From Acidimicrobiales bacterium (GTDB lineage Bacteria > Actinomycetota > Acidimicrobiia > Acidimicrobiales > Iamiaceae), in NCBI GenBank assembly GCA_035547835.1, contig DASZTW010000001.1, positions 207,902 through 271,901 of the forward strand: a stretch of DNA of 64,000 bases, given 5' to 3'. A program made the position numbers and the translations under genes. Shown here piece by piece: positions 51,072-61,426 of this stretch. Each line of letters begins with the position of its first letter. Position 1 is the stretch's first letter. The notes under the pieces were generated by a model. It was not told the origin of the DNA and did not search any database. It was given only the letters and a program-made list of their open reading frames with translations.

Positions 51072-52421
51072 TCACGACTTCAAGAAGCCCTCGTAGTTGC
51101 GCATCATGAGGTGTGAGTCGATCTGCTTGACCGTCTCGAGTGCAACTTCGACCATGATCAACACCGAGATCCCGAAGAAGCCCATCGCCGCGCCCGACCC
51201 ACCGGACAACGTTCGCCCGAGGAAGTAGGCGGGCACCAGCGCGATCACCGCGGTGAACAACGCACCCGGCAACGTGATGCGGTTGAGGATCTTCGACAGG
51301 TGCCGCTCGGTTTGCGGGCCCGGCCGGATCCCGGGGATGAACCCACCCTGCTTGCGGATGTTGTCGGCCTGCTGATGCGGGTCGAACTGGATCGCGTTGT
51401 AGAAGTAACAGAAGCCCACGATCAGCACGGCGTAGATCGCGATGTACAACAGGCTGGTGGGCGACACCAGGTACTTGTTCACGAAGCGTTGGACCTCGTA
51501 TCCCCAGCCCTTCTGCCCTGCCTTCACCGGCACGGCTTGGCTGATCATCACCGGCAGGTACAACACCGCGCTGGCGAAGATGATGGCGATCACGCCGGAC
51601 GAGTCGACGCGCAGCGGGATGTACGTGCTCTGGCCGCCGTACATTCGCCGGCCGACCACGCGCTTCGCGAAGTTGACGGGTATTCGTCGCTGGCCGTTCT
51701 GCACGAACACGATCGCGACCATCATCGCGGTGAACAGCACCGCCACGAGGAACATCGTGGTGAGGCCCTTTTCGGCCTTGACCGTGCCGAAGTCGGACGG
51801 GATCCGGCTGGCGACCGCGCAAAAGATGATGAGCGACATGCCGTTGCCCACGCCGCGCTGGGTGACGAGCTCGCCCATCCACATCAGCAACATCGCCCCG
51901 GCCGTGAGGCTGAGCACGCACAACAAGATGCGCGGCGCGGTGAAGTTGCCGGGTCCGAACAAGTCATGACCCGTCTGGTTCCCCGGCCCGAAGAATGCGC
52001 TACCGCCGCTGTGGAACAGGAAGGTGAGACCGACACCCTGCAGGACCGAGATGCCCAGCGTGACATAGCGGGTCCACTGCGTGATCTTGCGCTGGCCGAT
52101 CGCGCCCTGCTGTTGCCACTCCTCGAGCTTGGGGATCACCACCGTGAGCACCTGCAAGATGATCGACGCGGTGATGTACGGCATGATCCCGAGCGCGAAC
52201 ACCGCGAACCCGGTGATGGCGCTGCCAGAGAAGAGCTGCACGAACTGCAGCGCGCCGCCGCCGTGCTCGGTTTCCTTCTGGATCTGCTGGATGACGTTGA
52301 TGTCGATGCCCGGTACCGGCAAGTGGCTGCCGAACCGGTACAGCAGCAAGATGAACAGGGTGAACAGGATCTTGCCCCGCAGATCGGGGACCTTGAACAT
52401 GTTCTTCAGACTCGACAGCAC
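51072..52421 (-). CDS. secY: Protein translocase subunit SecY
   Basis: 449 residues and about ten membrane segments. It has the plug region near GIMPYITASIILQVL, QQGAIGQRKITQWTRYVTL, and the C-terminal LIMVEVALETVKQIDSHLMM with RNYEGFL. It forms the export channel with SecE and SecG. Confidence 0.98.
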   Translation of the reverse strand: MLSSLKNMFKVPDLRGKILFTLFILLLYRFGSHLPVPGIDINVIQQIQKETEHGGGALQFVQLFSGSAITGFAVFALGIMPYITASIILQVLTVVIPKLEEWQQQGAIGQRKITQWTRYVTLGISVLQGVGLTFLFHSGGSAFFGPGNQTGHDLFGPGNFTAPRILLCVLSLTAGAMLLMWMGELVTQRGVGNGMSLIIFCAVASRIPSDFGTVKAEKGLTTMFLVAVLFTAMMVAIVFVQNGQRRIPVNFAKRVVGRRMYGGQSTYIPLRVDSSGVIAIIFASAVLYLPVMISQAVPVKAGQKGWGYEVQRFVNKYLVSPTSLLYIAIYAVLIVGFCYFYNAIQFDPHQQADNIRKQGGFIPGIRPGPQTERHLSKILNRITLPGALFTAVIALVPAYFLGRTLSGGSGAAMGFFGISVLIMVEVALETVKQIDSHLMMRNYEGFLKS

Positions 52422-52466
52422 GGTCTGCTCCTGAGCAGATGACCGGAACCGGGCGGGACCAACGGA

Positions 52467-52955
52467 TCAGCGGTTGGTGAGGTGGTTCCCCTTGGCCGGC
52501 GGGCGGCCACCACCGAACGGCAAGGGCAGCGTCTCGACGCTACCGCCGGCCGCCGTGATCGCCGCTTCAGCCGACTTGGAGAAGGCGTGGGCCTTCACGT
52601 GCACCGCGCGGGTGATCTCGCCGCGGCCGAGCACCTTGACGAGGGCGCCTTTGTGGACCAGGCCCTTGGCGTGGAGGTCGCCAGGGGTCACATCCGTGAG
52701 ACCCGTCGCGTCGAGCACGTCGAGGTTCACCCCTTGGTACTCGACCCGGAACGGGTTCTTGAAGCCCTTGAGCTTCGGCACGCGGCGGTGCAGCGGCATC
52801 TGACCACCCTCGAAGCCGAGCGCGACCGAGCCGCGGGCGCGCTGACCCTTGGTGCCACGGCCGGCGGTCTTACCGCCCTTGCCGCCGATGCCGCGACCGA
52901 CGCGCTTGCGGCGGGTGTTGGAGCCGGGAGCTGGCTTCAGGTCGTGGATCTTCAT
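52467..52955 (-). CDS. rplO: 50S ribosomal protein L15
   Basis: 162 residues, MKIHDLKPAPGSNTRRKRVG, GRGIGGKGGKTAGRGTKGQR, RGSVALGFEGGQMPLHRRVP. ATG 52955 overlaps the rpmD stop (ATGA). Confidence 0.98.
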   Translation of the reverse strand: MKIHDLKPAPGSNTRRKRVGRGIGGKGGKTAGRGTKGQRARGSVALGFEGGQMPLHRRVPKLKGFKNPFRVEYQGVNLDVLDATGLTDVTPGDLHAKGLVHKGALVKVLGRGEITRAVHVKAHAFSKSAEAAITAAGGSVETLPLPFGGGRPPAKGNHLTNR

Positions 52956-53140
52956 GACTGCGATGCCTCTTCGACGGTGACCAGGTGCGGGACCTTGGCC
53001 AGCATGCCGCGGATCTCGGGGCGGTCGGGAAGGACGTTGGTCTTGCCGATACGACCCAGGCCGAGCGCACGGAGGGTGCCGCGCTGCTTCGGCTTGGTGC
53101 CGATGGCAGACCGGGTCTGGGTGACCTTGAGTTCGGCCAT
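52952..53140 (-). CDS. rpmD: 50S ribosomal protein L30
   Basis: 62 residues, ELKVTQTRSAIGTKPKQRGT and LRALGLGRIGKTNVLPDRPE, then IRGMLAKVPHLVTVEE. It is packed between rpsE and rplO with overlapping starts on both sides. Confidence 0.97.
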   Translation of the reverse strand: MAELKVTQTRSAIGTKPKQRGTLRALGLGRIGKTNVLPDRPEIRGMLAKVPHLVTVEEASQS

Positions 53141-53697
53141 CACTTGACCTCTTCGAACTCGACCGGACCGCGCTCGGACTCCTTGTACGCCTCGAGCAGC
53201 CCCTTGGGGACGAACTCCTCTGGCGACAAACCGCGCAGGCGCGCGACCACATCGGGACGCTTCAGGCTCTGCAACCCGGCGATCGTGGCCCGCGCGACGT
53301 TGATGTGGTTGGACGAGCCGAGCGACTTGCACAGCACGTCGGAGATGCCGGCCTCTTCGAGGATCGCCCGGGCAGCGCCACCGGCGATCACGCCGGTACC
53401 AGGAGCAGCGGGCTTGAGCAGCACGCGGCCCGCACCGGTCTGACCGATGACCGGGTGCGTGATGGTGCCGCTCGCGAGCGGGACCGCGAACAAGTTCTTC
53501 TTGGCCTCTTCGGTGCCCTTTTGGATGGCCAGCGGGACTTCCTTGGCCTTGCCGTAACCGAGGCCGACGTGGCCGGCGCCATCGCCGATCACCACCAGCG
53601 CGGTGAACGAGAACCGGCGGCCACCTTTGACCACCTTGGCGACCCGGTTGATGTTGATGACCCGGGAGTCGCGCAACTGCACGTCGTTGAAAGGCAT
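53140..53697 (-). CDS. rpsE: 30S ribosomal protein S5
   Basis: 185 residues with [40 protein letters not shown] and [20 protein letters not shown]. The C-terminal 20 residues ([18 protein letters not shown]) are acidic. It shares its start base with the rplR stop. Confidence 0.98.
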   Translation of the reverse strand: MPFNDVQLRDSRVININRVAKVVKGGRRFSFTALVVIGDGAGHVGLGYGKAKEVPLAIQKGTEEAKKNLFAVPLASGTITHPVIGQTGAGRVLLKPAAPGTGVIAGGAARAILEEAGISDVLCKSLGSSNHINVARATIAGLQSLKRPDVVARLRGLSPEEFVPKGLLEAYKESERGPVEFEEVK

Positions 53698-54062
53698 CAG
53701 AACTCCAGTCCGGCTTCGCGGGCGGCGTCAGCCAGCGCCGCGACCCGGCCGTGGTAGAGGAACCCGCCCCGGTCGAACACGACCGAGGTGACCCCGGCGG
53801 CCTTGGCACGCTCGGCGAGCAGCTGGCCCACCTTGGTGGCGCTGGCGACATTGCCGGTGTGCCCGCCGGAGCGGAAGCTCGCCTCGTGGGTCGACGCGGC
53901 CGCGAGCGTGGCGCCCTGCGTGTCGTCGATGACTTGCGCCACGAGGTGGTTGTCGGAACGGAACACCGCGAGGCGTGGGCGCTGGGCGGTGCCCACCACC
54001 TGCTTGCGGACTCGATTGTGGCGACGCACTCGTGCGTCGCGGCGCTGCTTCGAAGTGCTCAC
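53697..54062 (-). CDS. rplR: 50S ribosomal protein L18
   Basis: 121 residues with [40 protein letters not shown] and [19 protein letters not shown], binding 5S rRNA. Confidence 0.97.
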   Translation of the reverse strand: MSTSKQRRDARVRRHNRVRKQVVGTAQRPRLAVFRSDNHLVAQVIDDTQGATLAAASTHEASFRSGGHTGNVASATKVGQLLAERAKAAGVTSVVFDRGGFLYHGRVAALADAAREAGLEF

Positions 54063-54078
54063 GTGAAGCTCCTGTCGA

Positions 54079-54618
54079 TCACTTCGCGGCCTTGCCGGCC
54101 TTGCGGATGATCCGCTCGCCGGCGTACCGGATGCCCTTGCCCTTGTACGGCTCGGGCTTGCGGAGGGCTCGGATGTTGGCGGCCACCTGGCCGACGACCT
54201 CCTTGTCGATCCCCTTGACCGACAGGCGGTTCGGCGCCGGGACCTCGAACGTGATGCCGTCGGGCGCCTCGAAGACGACCGGGTGGCTGTAGCCCAGAGC
54301 CAAGTCCAGCTTGGTGGGGCCCTGTGCCGTGGCGCGGTAACCGACGCCGACGATCTCGAGCTCCTTGGTGTAGCCCTCGGTGACGCCGACGACCATGTTG
54401 TTCACCAGCGAGCGGACGAGCCCGTGGAGCGCGCGGTTCTCGCGCTCGTCGTCGGGACGTTCGACCAACAGCGTGTCGGCGTCCTGGCGCACCGTGATGG
54501 CGCCCGGGATCGGGCGCTCGAGCGTGCCCTTCGGGCCCTTCACGGTGATCCGCTGGTCGGCGACGGTGACGTCGACGCCGCTCGGGACGGGGATGGGGGC
54601 TTTACCGATTCGCGACAT
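54079..54618 (-). CDS. rplF: 50S ribosomal protein L6
   Basis: 179 residues with [20 protein letters not shown] and the C-terminal signature [20 protein letters not shown]. Confidence 0.98.
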   Translation of the reverse strand: MSRIGKAPIPVPSGVDVTVADQRITVKGPKGTLERPIPGAITVRQDADTLLVERPDDERENRALHGLVRSLVNNMVVGVTEGYTKELEIVGVGYRATAQGPTKLDLALGYSHPVVFEAPDGITFEVPAPNRLSVKGIDKEVVGQVAANIRALRKPEPYKGKGIRYAGERIIRKAGKAAK

Positions 54619-54624
54619 CGCAGA

Positions 54625-55029
54625 TCACCACACGAAGCACAGGATCTCGCCGCCGACGCGACGCTTGCGGGCGTCGCGGTCGGTCATGAGCCCCTGGCTG
54701 GTCGAGACGATGGCCACGCCGAGGCCCCCGACGACGCGGGGCACCTTCTGGGCGGCCGAGTACACACGCAGGCCCGGCTTCGACACGCGCCGGAGACCGG
54801 AGATCGTGCGCTCACGGTCCGACGAGTACTTCATCGTCACCGTCAACGTGCGACCGGGTCCCTTCGGGTCGTCGGTCACCTCGAAGCCGGCGATGTAGCC
54901 CTCCTTCAACAAGATGGCGGCGAGCGCCTCCTTGAGTTTGGAGGACGGCATGCGGACGTCGTCGTGCATCGCCTGGTTGGCGTTGCGGATCCGAGTCAGC
55001 ATGTCGGCGATGGGGTCGGTCATGGTCAT
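54625..55029 (-). CDS. rpsH: 30S ribosomal protein S8
   Basis: 134 residues, [20 protein letters not shown], and the C-terminal [20 protein letters not shown] with [19 protein letters not shown] at the start allows two nearby starts. Confidence 0.98.
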   Translation of the reverse strand: MTMTDPIADMLTRIRNANQAMHDDVRMPSSKLKEALAAILLKEGYIAGFEVTDDPKGPGRTLTVTMKYSSDRERTISGLRRVSKPGLRVYSAAQKVPRVVGGLGVAIVSTSQGLMTDRDARKRRVGGEILCFVW

Positions 55030-55046
55030 TGCGTCGAACCTCCCCG

Positions 55047-55229
55047 TCAGCTTCCCTTGGTCACGCCGGGGACCTCACCGGCGTGGACGAGCTCGCGAAG
55101 ACAGACGCGGCACAACATGAACTTGCGGAACACGGCGCGCGGCCGACCGCAGCGACGGCACCGCGTGTAGCCGCGGACCTTGAACTTGGGGGTGCGCTGT
55201 TGCTTTTGGATGAGCGCCTTCTTGGCCAT
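55047..55229 (-). CDS. rpsN: 30S ribosomal protein S14, zinc-binding type Z
   Basis: 60 residues, with the zinc ligands in CRRCGRP and CRVCLREL. This is the short zinc form. It overlaps the rplE stop by one base. Confidence 0.97.
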   Translation of the reverse strand: MAKKALIQKQQRTPKFKVRGYTRCRRCGRPRAVFRKFMLCRVCLRELVHAGEVPGVTKGS

Positions 55230-55795
55230 TACTGCCCCTCGCGCTTGAACGGGAAGCCGAACGCGGCCAGCAGGGCGCGGCCTTCGGCGTTGGTGCGTGC
55301 CGTGGTGACGATGGTGATGTCCATCCCTCGGATCGTGTCGACCTTGTCGTAATCGATCTCCGGGAAGATGAGTTGCTCGGTGACACCGAACGTGTAGTTG
55401 CCCCGGCCGTCGAAGCTGTCGGCGGGCAGGCCGCGGAAGTCACGCACCCGCGGGATCGCCAACGTGATCAGCCGGTCGAGGAACTCCCACATCCGGTCGC
55501 CTCGCAAGGTGACCTTGGCGCCGATCGCGTTGCCTTCGCGGAGCTTGAAACCAGCGATCGACTTCTTGGCCCGGGTGACCACGGGCTTTTGGCCGCTGAT
55601 CACCGTGAGATCGGCGACCGCGCCGTCGAGCAGCGACTGCTGCTGCAGCGCCGCCCCGACGCCCATGTTGATCACGACCTTCTCGAACCGGGGCACTTCC
55701 ATAATGTTGCCCAGGCCCAGCTCTTCTCTGAGCTTGGTGCGGATCTCATCTTGGTAGCGCTGCTTGAAGCGCGGCAGCGTCGCGGTGTCAGCCAT
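55229..55795 (-). CDS. rplE: 50S ribosomal protein L5
   Basis: 188 residues with [40 protein letters not shown], and [20 protein letters not shown]. It binds 5S rRNA and contacts P-site tRNA. Confidence 0.98.
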   Translation of the reverse strand: MADTATLPRFKQRYQDEIRTKLREELGLGNIMEVPRFEKVVINMGVGAALQQQSLLDGAVADLTVISGQKPVVTRAKKSIAGFKLREGNAIGAKVTLRGDRMWEFLDRLITLAIPRVRDFRGLPADSFDGRGNYTFGVTEQLIFPEIDYDKVDTIRGMDITIVTTARTNAEGRALLAAFGFPFKREGQ

Positions 55796-56112
55796 CAGAG
55801 CTCAGCTCCTGTGCGGCGACAGACGCGCACCTTGGTGCCGTCGTCGTTGATCTTGTAGCCGACCCGGGTTGGCCGACCGTCTTTGGGGCTGATCAGCGCC
55901 AAGTTGGAGACGTGGATCGGCATGTCCTTGTCGATGATGCCGCCCGGCTCGTTCATGTTCCGGGCCTTTTGGTGACGGCGGGCGACGTTGATGCCGTCGA
56001 CGATCACCCGATTGCGCTCGGGGATCACCCGCGACACGACGCCTTCTTTGCCCTTGTCCTTACCCGTGAGGACCTGGACGCGGTCACCCTTGCGGATCTT
56101 GAGACCGGACAT
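55795..56112 (-). CDS. rplX: 50S ribosomal protein L24
   Basis: 105 residues. The KOW motif is [19 protein letters not shown], followed by [15 protein letters not shown]. The ATG at 56112 overlaps the rplN stop (TGATG); longer frames are shadow. Confidence 0.97.
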   Translation of the reverse strand: MSGLKIRKGDRVQVLTGKDKGKEGVVSRVIPERNRVIVDGINVARRHQKARNMNEPGGIIDKDMPIHVSNLALISPKDGRPTRVGYKINDDGTKVRVCRRTGAEL

Positions 56113-56480
56113 CACAACACCTCCGGCGCGAGCGAGACGATGCGCATGAACCGCTTGTCGCGCAGCTCCCGGCCGACGGGACCGAAGATGCGGGTGCCTC
56201 GCGGCTGTTGCTGCTCGTTGATGAGCACCGCCGCGTTCTCGTCGAACCGGATGTACGAGCCGTCGGGGCGACGCTTCTCCTTCTTGGTGCGCACGACGAC
56301 GCACCGGACGACCTCGCCCCGCTTGACCGCGGCGCCGGGAATGGCGTCCTTCACGGTGGCCACGAAGACGTCACCGATCGAGGCGTAGCGCCGCTTGGAG
56401 CCCCCCAGCACCTTGATGCACAAGACTTCCTTGGCACCCGAGTTGTCTGCGACCTTCAGTCGCGTCTCTTGCTGGATCAT
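56112..56480 (-). CDS. rplN: 50S ribosomal protein L14
   Basis: 122 residues, [40 protein letters not shown], and [20 protein letters not shown]. Its first 16 codons are duplicated exactly upstream (56531-56578). The ATG overlaps the stop of the resulting small leader ORF, so translation is probably coupled to it. Confidence 0.98.
   Translation of the reverse strand: MIQQETRLKVADNSGAKEVLCIKVLGGSKRRYASIGDVFVATVKDAIPGAAVKRGEVVRCVVVRTKKEKRRPDGSYIRFDENAAVLINEQQQPRGTRIFGPVGRELRDKRFMRIVSLAPEVL
56433..56480 (-). repeat. 48 bp direct repeat, downstream copy (5' end of rplN)
   Basis: Perfectly identical to 56531-56578. It comprises the first 16 codons of rplN. Bases on either side differ, so the repeat is exactly 48 bp. 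Confidence 0.95.
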
Positions 56481-56578
56481 CGGATCAACCCCAACGATGC
56501 TTGTTGCACGAGCCGCGCACGGCTCGTGGCGGCACCCGAGTTGTCTGCGACCTTCAGTCGCGTCTCTTGCTGGATCAT
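56477..56578 (-). CDS. 33-residue leader ORF made by duplication of the rplN start
   Basis: Reads [16 protein letters not shown] (identical to L14 residues 1-16), then 17 new residues from ATSRAR to LGLIR. Its TGA overlaps the ATG of rplN (ATGA). Its ATG lies 4 bases after the rpsQ stop, where rplN would be expected to begin. It also contains a hairpin (56507-56528). It may be translated as a leader that feeds ribosomes onto rplN. Whether the peptide itself has a role is unknown; an assembly error is possible. Confidence 0.6.
   Translation of the reverse strand: MIQQETRLKVADNSGAATSRARLVQQASLGLIR
56507..56528 (-). promoter_or_regulatory. Hairpin inside the rplN leader ORF
   Basis: CACGAGCCG (56507-56515) and CGGCTCGTG (56520-56528) form a perfect 9 bp stem with loop CGCA. 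It lies in the extra segment between the two 48 bp repeats, and a ribosome translating the leader ORF would open it. Confidence 0.7.
56531..56578 (-). repeat. 48 bp direct repeat, upstream copy
   Basis: Exact copy of the first 16 codons of rplN, 98 bases upstream of the true gene start. It starts 4 bases beyond the rpsQ stop. Confidence 0.95.
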
Positions 56579-56582
56579 GGGG

Positions 56583-56861
56583 TCACTTCGCCCTTTCCAG
56601 CACTTCGAGCAGGCGCCAGCGCTTCAGCTTCGACAGCGGACGGGTCTCGGCCACGCGAACCCGGTCGCCGACGTTGAGTTGGTTCTCCTCGTCGTGCACG
56701 TAGAGCGTCGCGGTGCGGGCCATCGTCTTGCCGTACTGGCGGTGCGGCTTGCGAGTGACGACCTCGACCACAGCGGTCTTGTCCATGGCGTTGGACCGGA
56801 CGAGCCCTTCACGCACCTTGCGTGCGTTGCGCTCGACGCCGGCCGCGTTCTCGGTGGCCAT
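56583..56861 (-). CDS. rpsQ: 30S ribosomal protein S17
   Basis: 92 residues with EGLVRSNAMDKTAVVEVVTR, KPHRQYGKTMARTATLYVHD and PLSKLKRWRLLEVLERAK. The N-terminus (MATENAAGVERNARKVR) is a short extension. ATG 56861 overlaps the rpmC stop. Confidence 0.97.
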   Translation of the reverse strand: MATENAAGVERNARKVREGLVRSNAMDKTAVVEVVTRKPHRQYGKTMARTATLYVHDEENQLNVGDRVRVAETRPLSKLKRWRLLEVLERAK

Positions 56862-57091
56862 CAGGCGTTCTCCCTCTCGTCGACCAATGCTTCGTGCGCC
56901 GCGATCTCGCGAGCACGCAGCTCGGTCTTGACCCGCGCCACGTGGCGGCGGGCGTCGCCCATGCGGGCCGTGTTGTCGAGTTGGCCGGTGGCGAGCTGGA
57001 ACCGCAGGTTGAACAGCTCCTTCTTCGCCTCGTCGAGCGCGTCGAGCAGCTCGCCGTCGGGCAGCTCGCGGATGTCGGTCTTGCGGGCCAT
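56861..57091 (-). CDS. rpmC: 50S ribosomal protein L29
   Basis: 76 residues, two helices: IRELPDGELLDALDEAKKEL, NLRFQLATGQLDNTARMGDA, RRHVARVKTELRARE. Start and stop overlap its neighbours by one base each. Confidence 0.97.
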   Translation of the reverse strand: MARKTDIRELPDGELLDALDEAKKELFNLRFQLATGQLDNTARMGDARRHVARVKTELRAREIAAHEALVDERENA

Positions 57092-57507
57092 CACACGCCC
57101 TCCGTCCGGGTGACGAACTTGGCCTTGATGGGCAGCTTCTGGATCGCACGCTCGAGCGCGGCCCGGGCGATCTCGGGGTCGTGGTACGACAGCTCGAACA
57201 GCACGCGACCCGGACGAACCGGCGCCACCCACCGCTCGGGGTTGCCCTTGCCGGAGCCCATGCGGGTCTCGGCCGGCTTGGCGGTGACCGGCTTGTCGGG
57301 GAAGACCGTGATCCAGACCTTGCCGCCACGCTTGATGTGACGGGTCATGGCGATACGGGCGGCCTCGATCTGACGGGCCGTCAGCCAGCCCGGTTCAAGC
57401 GCGACGATCCCGTAGTCGCCGAACACGACTTCGCTCCCGCCTTTGGTGACGCCCTTGAGGCGCCCGCGGTGGTGCTTCCGGTGCGCAGTCTTGCGTGGCA
57501 TCAACAT
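57091..57507 (-). CDS. rplP: 50S ribosomal protein L16
   Basis: 138 residues from ATG 57507, seven bases after [45 protein letters not shown] and [20 protein letters not shown] are family blocks. Confidence 0.97.
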   Translation of the reverse strand: MLMPRKTAHRKHHRGRLKGVTKGGSEVVFGDYGIVALEPGWLTARQIEAARIAMTRHIKRGGKVWITVFPDKPVTAKPAETRMGSGKGNPERWVAPVRPGRVLFELSYHDPEIARAALERAIQKLPIKAKFVTRTEGV

Positions 57508-57571
57508 GAGATGACCTCCAAAGCGCCCAGACGAGCGACCGACGAGGCGAGTTCCGCTGGCAAGCGCGACA

Positions 57572-58495
57572 TCAATCACCATCCCCGGGACGGAAGTGGG
57601 GGGTCTCGTGGTGCTCGCGGGTGGAGCGCTCGATCTCCTCCTCCTCGGCGAGAAGGCGCTCGAGCTCGGGGTCGGCCTCCTTGAGCAACGGCGTGGCCTC
57701 GGACTCGGCTTCGCCGACTGCGGCGGCGTCGACGGCCTCGGCAGCGGCGGGCCGGCGACGAGCAGCCGACGACGACACGACCTGCTTCGGGCGTTCGGCT
57801 CCCGACGTCTCGCCCACGGCCATGGCCGCTTCGCGGGCGATCTTGTCCTCGGCGGTGCTCTTGTACGGAAGGATCTCGCCCTTGTAGATCCACACCTTCA
57901 CGCCGATGCGACCGGCGGTGGTGCGTGCCTCGCGGAACCCGTAGTCGATGTCGGCTCGCAAGGTGTGCAGCGGCACGCGGCCTTCGCGGTACCACTCCGT
58001 GCGGCTCATCTCGGCGCCGCCGAGGCGGCCCGAGCACTGCACGCGGATGCCGAGCGCGCCGGCCTTCTGGGCGTTTTGCACGGCGCGCTTCATGGCGCGG
58101 CGGAACGCGATGCGGTTGACGAGTTGGTCGGCCACGCCCTGGGCGATCAACGCCGCGTCGAGCTCGGGCTGCTTGATCTCCTGGATGTTGAGCTGCACCC
58201 GGTTGTTGCCGGTGATCTTGGCGAGCTCGGCACGCAGGCGGTCGGCTTCCGACCCGCGCCGACCGATGACGATGCCCGGTCGAGCGGTGTGGACGTCGAC
58301 CCGCACACGGTCGCGGGTGCGCTCGACCTCGATGCGGCTGATCGCGGCATGCGGCAGGTCGCCCATGATCCGCGATCGGATGGTCGAGTCTTCGATGATG
58401 TAGCGGGCGTACTCGTCACGATCAGCGAACCACCGAGACTTCCAGTCGGTGGTGACGCCGAGGCGGAACCCGTACGGGTTGACCTTCTGGCCCAT
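57572..58495 (-). CDS. rpsC: 30S ribosomal protein S3 with acidic C-terminal extension
   Basis: 307 residues; normal S3 is 210-240. The core is standard: [22 protein letters not shown]-domain GxxG in [17 protein letters not shown], and [20 protein letters not shown]. From about residue 218, an Ala/Glu-rich tail ([20 protein letters not shown] and more) runs to the end. The gene ends 64 bases before the rplP start. Confidence 0.96.
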   Translation of the reverse strand: MGQKVNPYGFRLGVTTDWKSRWFADRDEYARYIIEDSTIRSRIMGDLPHAAISRIEVERTRDRVRVDVHTARPGIVIGRRGSEADRLRAELAKITGNNRVQLNIQEIKQPELDAALIAQGVADQLVNRIAFRRAMKRAVQNAQKAGALGIRVQCSGRLGGAEMSRTEWYREGRVPLHTLRADIDYGFREARTTAGRIGVKVWIYKGEILPYKSTAEDKIAREAAMAVGETSGAERPKQVVSSSAARRRPAAAEAVDAAAVGEAESEATPLLKEADPELERLLAEEEEIERSTREHHETPHFRPGDGD

Positions 58496-59259
58496 CAGTC
58501 TTCGGCCCCTTCTTGCGGCTCATCCGCCTGCTCGTCAGCGCCGGCCTCGTCGGCGCCGGAGGCCTCGGCGGATGGGGCCTCTTCTTCTACTTCAGCGGTG
58601 GCTTCTTCGGCGGTGGCTTCTTCGGTCGCCGCGCCGGAGGTCTCGTCGGTCACGGCCTCCTCCGCGGTGGCGACGTCGGCCGCCTCCTCGACGACCTCGG
58701 CGTCGGCATCGGCCTCGTCCGTGTCCGCTTCGTGATCGTGGTCGTGGTCGTGGTCGTGCGTCTCGCCACGACGACGACGGCTGCCGGCGACACGACGACG
58801 GCGTGCCTCGGCCGCGCTGGCGGCGCTGCGGCGGCTGGTGCCACCCCGGGCCGTCCGCGCGGTCTCGCGGTCGGCGCGGATCCGCAGGTCGTCGTCCGAC
58901 ATGCGGCTGACGATCACCGTGATGTGGCAGGTGCGCTTGCGGATGCGGGTGGCCCGCCCGCGCGCACGCGGCCGCCACCGCTTCATGGTGGGACCTTCAT
59001 CGGCGTAGCAGGCCGACACGTACAGGGTCTCGGGGTCCTGGTCGTCGTTGTTCTGGGCGTTGGCGACGGCCGAGTTGAGCACTTTGCGGATGATCGGGGC
59101 GACGCCGCGCTCGGTGAGCGAGAGGATCGCGTCGGCCTCGTTCACGTGCTTGCCGCGGATGAGGTTCAGGACCTCGCGCGCCTTGTAGGCCGACACCCGC
59201 ACGTGGTGCACCGAGGCGCGCGTGCCGGGACGCTCGTTGGTCTTCACACCGAAGGCCAT
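58495..59259 (-). CDS. rplV: 50S ribosomal protein L22 with long His/Asp and acidic extension
   Basis: 254 residues; normal L22 is about 110-120. The core (1-120) has [40 protein letters not shown] and [18 protein letters not shown]. Then come a basic segment (130-165), an alternating [10 protein letters not shown] run (168-177) and a 75-residue Glu/Ala/Asp tail to the end. ATG 59259 overlaps the rpsS stop. The His/Asp run could bind metal; the rest may be disordered on the ribosome surface. Confidence 0.95.
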   Translation of the reverse strand: MAFGVKTNERPGTRASVHHVRVSAYKAREVLNLIRGKHVNEADAILSLTERGVAPIIRKVLNSAVANAQNNDDQDPETLYVSACYADEGPTMKRWRPRARGRATRIRKRTCHITVIVSRMSDDDLRIRADRETARTARGGTSRRSAASAAEARRRRVAGSRRRRGETHDHDHDHDHEADTDEADADAEVVEEAADVATAEEAVTDETSGAATEEATAEEATAEVEEEAPSAEASGADEAGADEQADEPQEGAED

Positions 59260-59543
59260 CAGCGCCGCCCCCTGACCTGCTTCTCTTGGCCCGCGTGGTA
59301 CTTGAACGTGCGGGTCGGGGCGAACTCGCCCAGCTTGTGGCCGACCATCGACTCGGTCACGTACACCGGCACGTGTTTGCGGCCGTCGTGGACGGCAACG
59401 GTGTGACCGACCATGTCGGGGATGATCGTGGACCGGCGCGACCAGGTCTTGATGACCCGCTTCTCGCCCTTGCTGTTGAGATCGTCGACCTTCTTCAGCA
59501 GGTGGTCGTCGACGAACGGGCCCTTCTTCAATGAACGTGGCAT
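59259..59543 (-). CDS. rpsS: 30S ribosomal protein S19
   Basis: 94 residues, [40 protein letters not shown] and [20 protein letters not shown], standard length and order. Confidence 0.98.
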   Translation of the reverse strand: MPRSLKKGPFVDDHLLKKVDDLNSKGEKRVIKTWSRRSTIIPDMVGHTVAVHDGRKHVPVYVTESMVGHKLGEFAPTRTFKYHAGQEKQVRGRR

Positions 59544-59548
59544 GAGAC

Positions 59549-60385
59549 CTACCTCCGCTGGCCGCGGCCGCGGCGCCGGCGGACGATGAGTTGCTGAGAC
59601 GGCTTCTTCTTGTTGCGGGTGCGACCCTCGGGCTTGCCCCAGGGCGACACAGGTGGCCGGCCACCGGAGGTCTTGCCCTCACCACCGCCGAGCGGGTGGT
59701 CGACGGGGTTCATGGCCACACCGCGAGTCTGGGGGCGCACGCCCTTCCAGCGGTTGCGGCCGGCCTTGCCGATCTTCACGAGCTCGTGCTCGGAGTTGCC
59801 GACCTCGCCGACCGTGGCCCGGCAGTCGATCGGGACGCGGCGCATCTCGGAGCTCGGGAGGCGCAGCGTCGCGTACACGCCTTCCTTGGCGACGAGCTGG
59901 ATCGCCGTACCGGCGGACCGACCCATCTTGCCGCCGCCGCCCGGGCGGAGCTCCACGTTGTGAACGACCGTACCCACGGGGATGTAGCGCATCGGCAGCG
60001 CGTTGCCGGGTCGGATGTCGGCACCCTGGCCGCTCTGCACCCGATCGCCGACCTTCAGCCCGCGGGGGGCGAGGATGTACGACTTGGCGCCGTCGACGTA
60101 GTGCAGCAGCGCGATCCGGCACGTGCGGTTCGGGTCGTACTCGATCGAGGCGACCTTGGCCGGCACGCCGTCCTTGTTGCGACGGAAGTCGACCCGGCGG
60201 TACTGCTGCTTGTGGCCGCCGCCGCGGTGGCGCGACGTCTTGCGGCCCTGGCTGTTGCGGCCACCGGTGCCGTGCTTGGGCTCGAGCAGTGACTTCTCGG
60301 GCTTGGTGGTGGTGATCTCCGAGAAGTCGGAGACGGTCTGGAAACGGCGACCGGGGCTGGTGGGCTTGCGCTTGCGGATGGCCAT
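59549..60385 (-). CDS. rplB: 50S ribosomal protein L2
   Basis: 278 residues. [40 protein letters not shown] and [20 protein letters not shown] are the family blocks near the peptidyl-transferase centre. Confidence 0.98.
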   Translation of the reverse strand: MAIRKRKPTSPGRRFQTVSDFSEITTTKPEKSLLEPKHGTGGRNSQGRKTSRHRGGGHKQQYRRVDFRRNKDGVPAKVASIEYDPNRTCRIALLHYVDGAKSYILAPRGLKVGDRVQSGQGADIRPGNALPMRYIPVGTVVHNVELRPGGGGKMGRSAGTAIQLVAKEGVYATLRLPSSEMRRVPIDCRATVGEVGNSEHELVKIGKAGRNRWKGVRPQTRGVAMNPVDHPLGGGEGKTSGGRPPVSPWGKPEGRTRNKKKPSQQLIVRRRRGRGQRR

Positions 60386-60389
60386 CGGA

Positions 60390-60680
60390 CTATCCCTCGA
60401 ACAGGTCGATCTTGTGGCCCTCGGCGAGCGTGACCAGCGCTCGCTTGGTGTCAGGACGCTTGCCGAGCTTGCCGGTCCGCCGGTTGCGACGGGCCTTGCC
60501 CTTGCGGTTGAGCGTGTTCACCTTGGCGACCTTCACGCCGAAGATGTGCTCGACCGCGTCGTGGATCTCGGGCTTGCTGGCGCTCGGGTGGACCAAGAAC
60601 GTGTACACGTTGGCGTCGAGCAGCCCGTAGGACTTCTCGCTCACCACCGGGCGGAGGATGACATCGTGCGGGTTCCTCAC
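60390..60680 (-). CDS. rplW: 50S ribosomal protein L23
   Basis: 96 residues from a GTG that overlaps the rplD stop (GTGA). [40 protein letters not shown] and [16 protein letters not shown] are standard. Confidence 0.97.
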   Translation of the reverse strand: MRNPHDVILRPVVSEKSYGLLDANVYTFLVHPSASKPEIHDAVEHIFGVKVAKVNTLNRKGKARRNRRTGKLGKRPDTKRALVTLAEGHKIDLFEG

Positions 60681-61426
60681 TCGGCACCCCCTTCCTCGGT
60701 GTCGGCATCGTCAGGGGTGTCGGCGTCGGCCGCGTCGCCGTCAACCTTCGACTCGGCCGCCTTCGGCGTCGGGGTGACCTCGACCGTGGTCTTGGTCGGC
60801 CCGGCGTGCTCGGCAGGCGCCGAGCTCGGCAGCGTGGCCTTGGTGAACACCACGTAGTCCGACACCAGCACGTCGTACGCATTGAGCTCACCCGGCTCGA
60901 CCAGGTGCACGCCCGGCAGGTTGCGAAAGCTCTTGGCTGCGGTGACCTCGTCGCGGCGCAGCACCACCAACGCCCGCCCGGTCACGCCGAGCTGCTCGAG
61001 CGCGATGCGGGCCTGCTTGGTCCTGGGCTCGTCCCAACCCCACTCGTCGACCACGATGACCTTGTTGTCGGCTGCCCGGTCGGACAAGGCGCACCGCAGG
61101 GCGGCGCGGATCATCTTCTTGGGGGTGCGCTGGGCGTAATCGCGGGGTTTGGGACCGAGCGCCACGCCGCCGCCCCGCCACTGCGGTGCCCGGATCGAGC
61201 CTTGCCGGGCGCGACCGGTGCCCTTTTGCTTCCAGGGCTTGGCACCACCACCGCGCACTTCGGCGCGGGTCTTGGTGCTCTGGGTGCCGCGGCGCTTGGC
61301 AGCCAGCTGAGCGGTGACCACCTGGTGCATGAGCGGCACGTTGACCTGCACGCCGAACACGCCATCGTCGAGCTCCACCGAGCCCGACTTCTTGCCGGAG
61401 ACGGACACGACGTCGACCGAGCTCAT
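60677..61426 (-). CDS. rplD: 50S ribosomal protein L4 with acidic C-terminal tail
   Basis: 249 residues; the usual length is 205-215. Core: [60 protein letters not shown]. The last 40 residues (from about 210) are acidic ([18 protein letters not shown]). In many bacteria L4 represses its own operon through the S10 leader; here a leader hairpin lies upstream of rplC. Confidence 0.96.
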   Translation of the reverse strand: MSSVDVVSVSGKKSGSVELDDGVFGVQVNVPLMHQVVTAQLAAKRRGTQSTKTRAEVRGGGAKPWKQKGTGRARQGSIRAPQWRGGGVALGPKPRDYAQRTPKKMIRAALRCALSDRAADNKVIVVDEWGWDEPRTKQARIALEQLGVTGRALVVLRRDEVTAAKSFRNLPGVHLVEPGELNAYDVLVSDYVVFTKATLPSSAPAEHAGPTKTTVEVTPTPKAAESKVDGDAADADTPDDADTEEGGAE

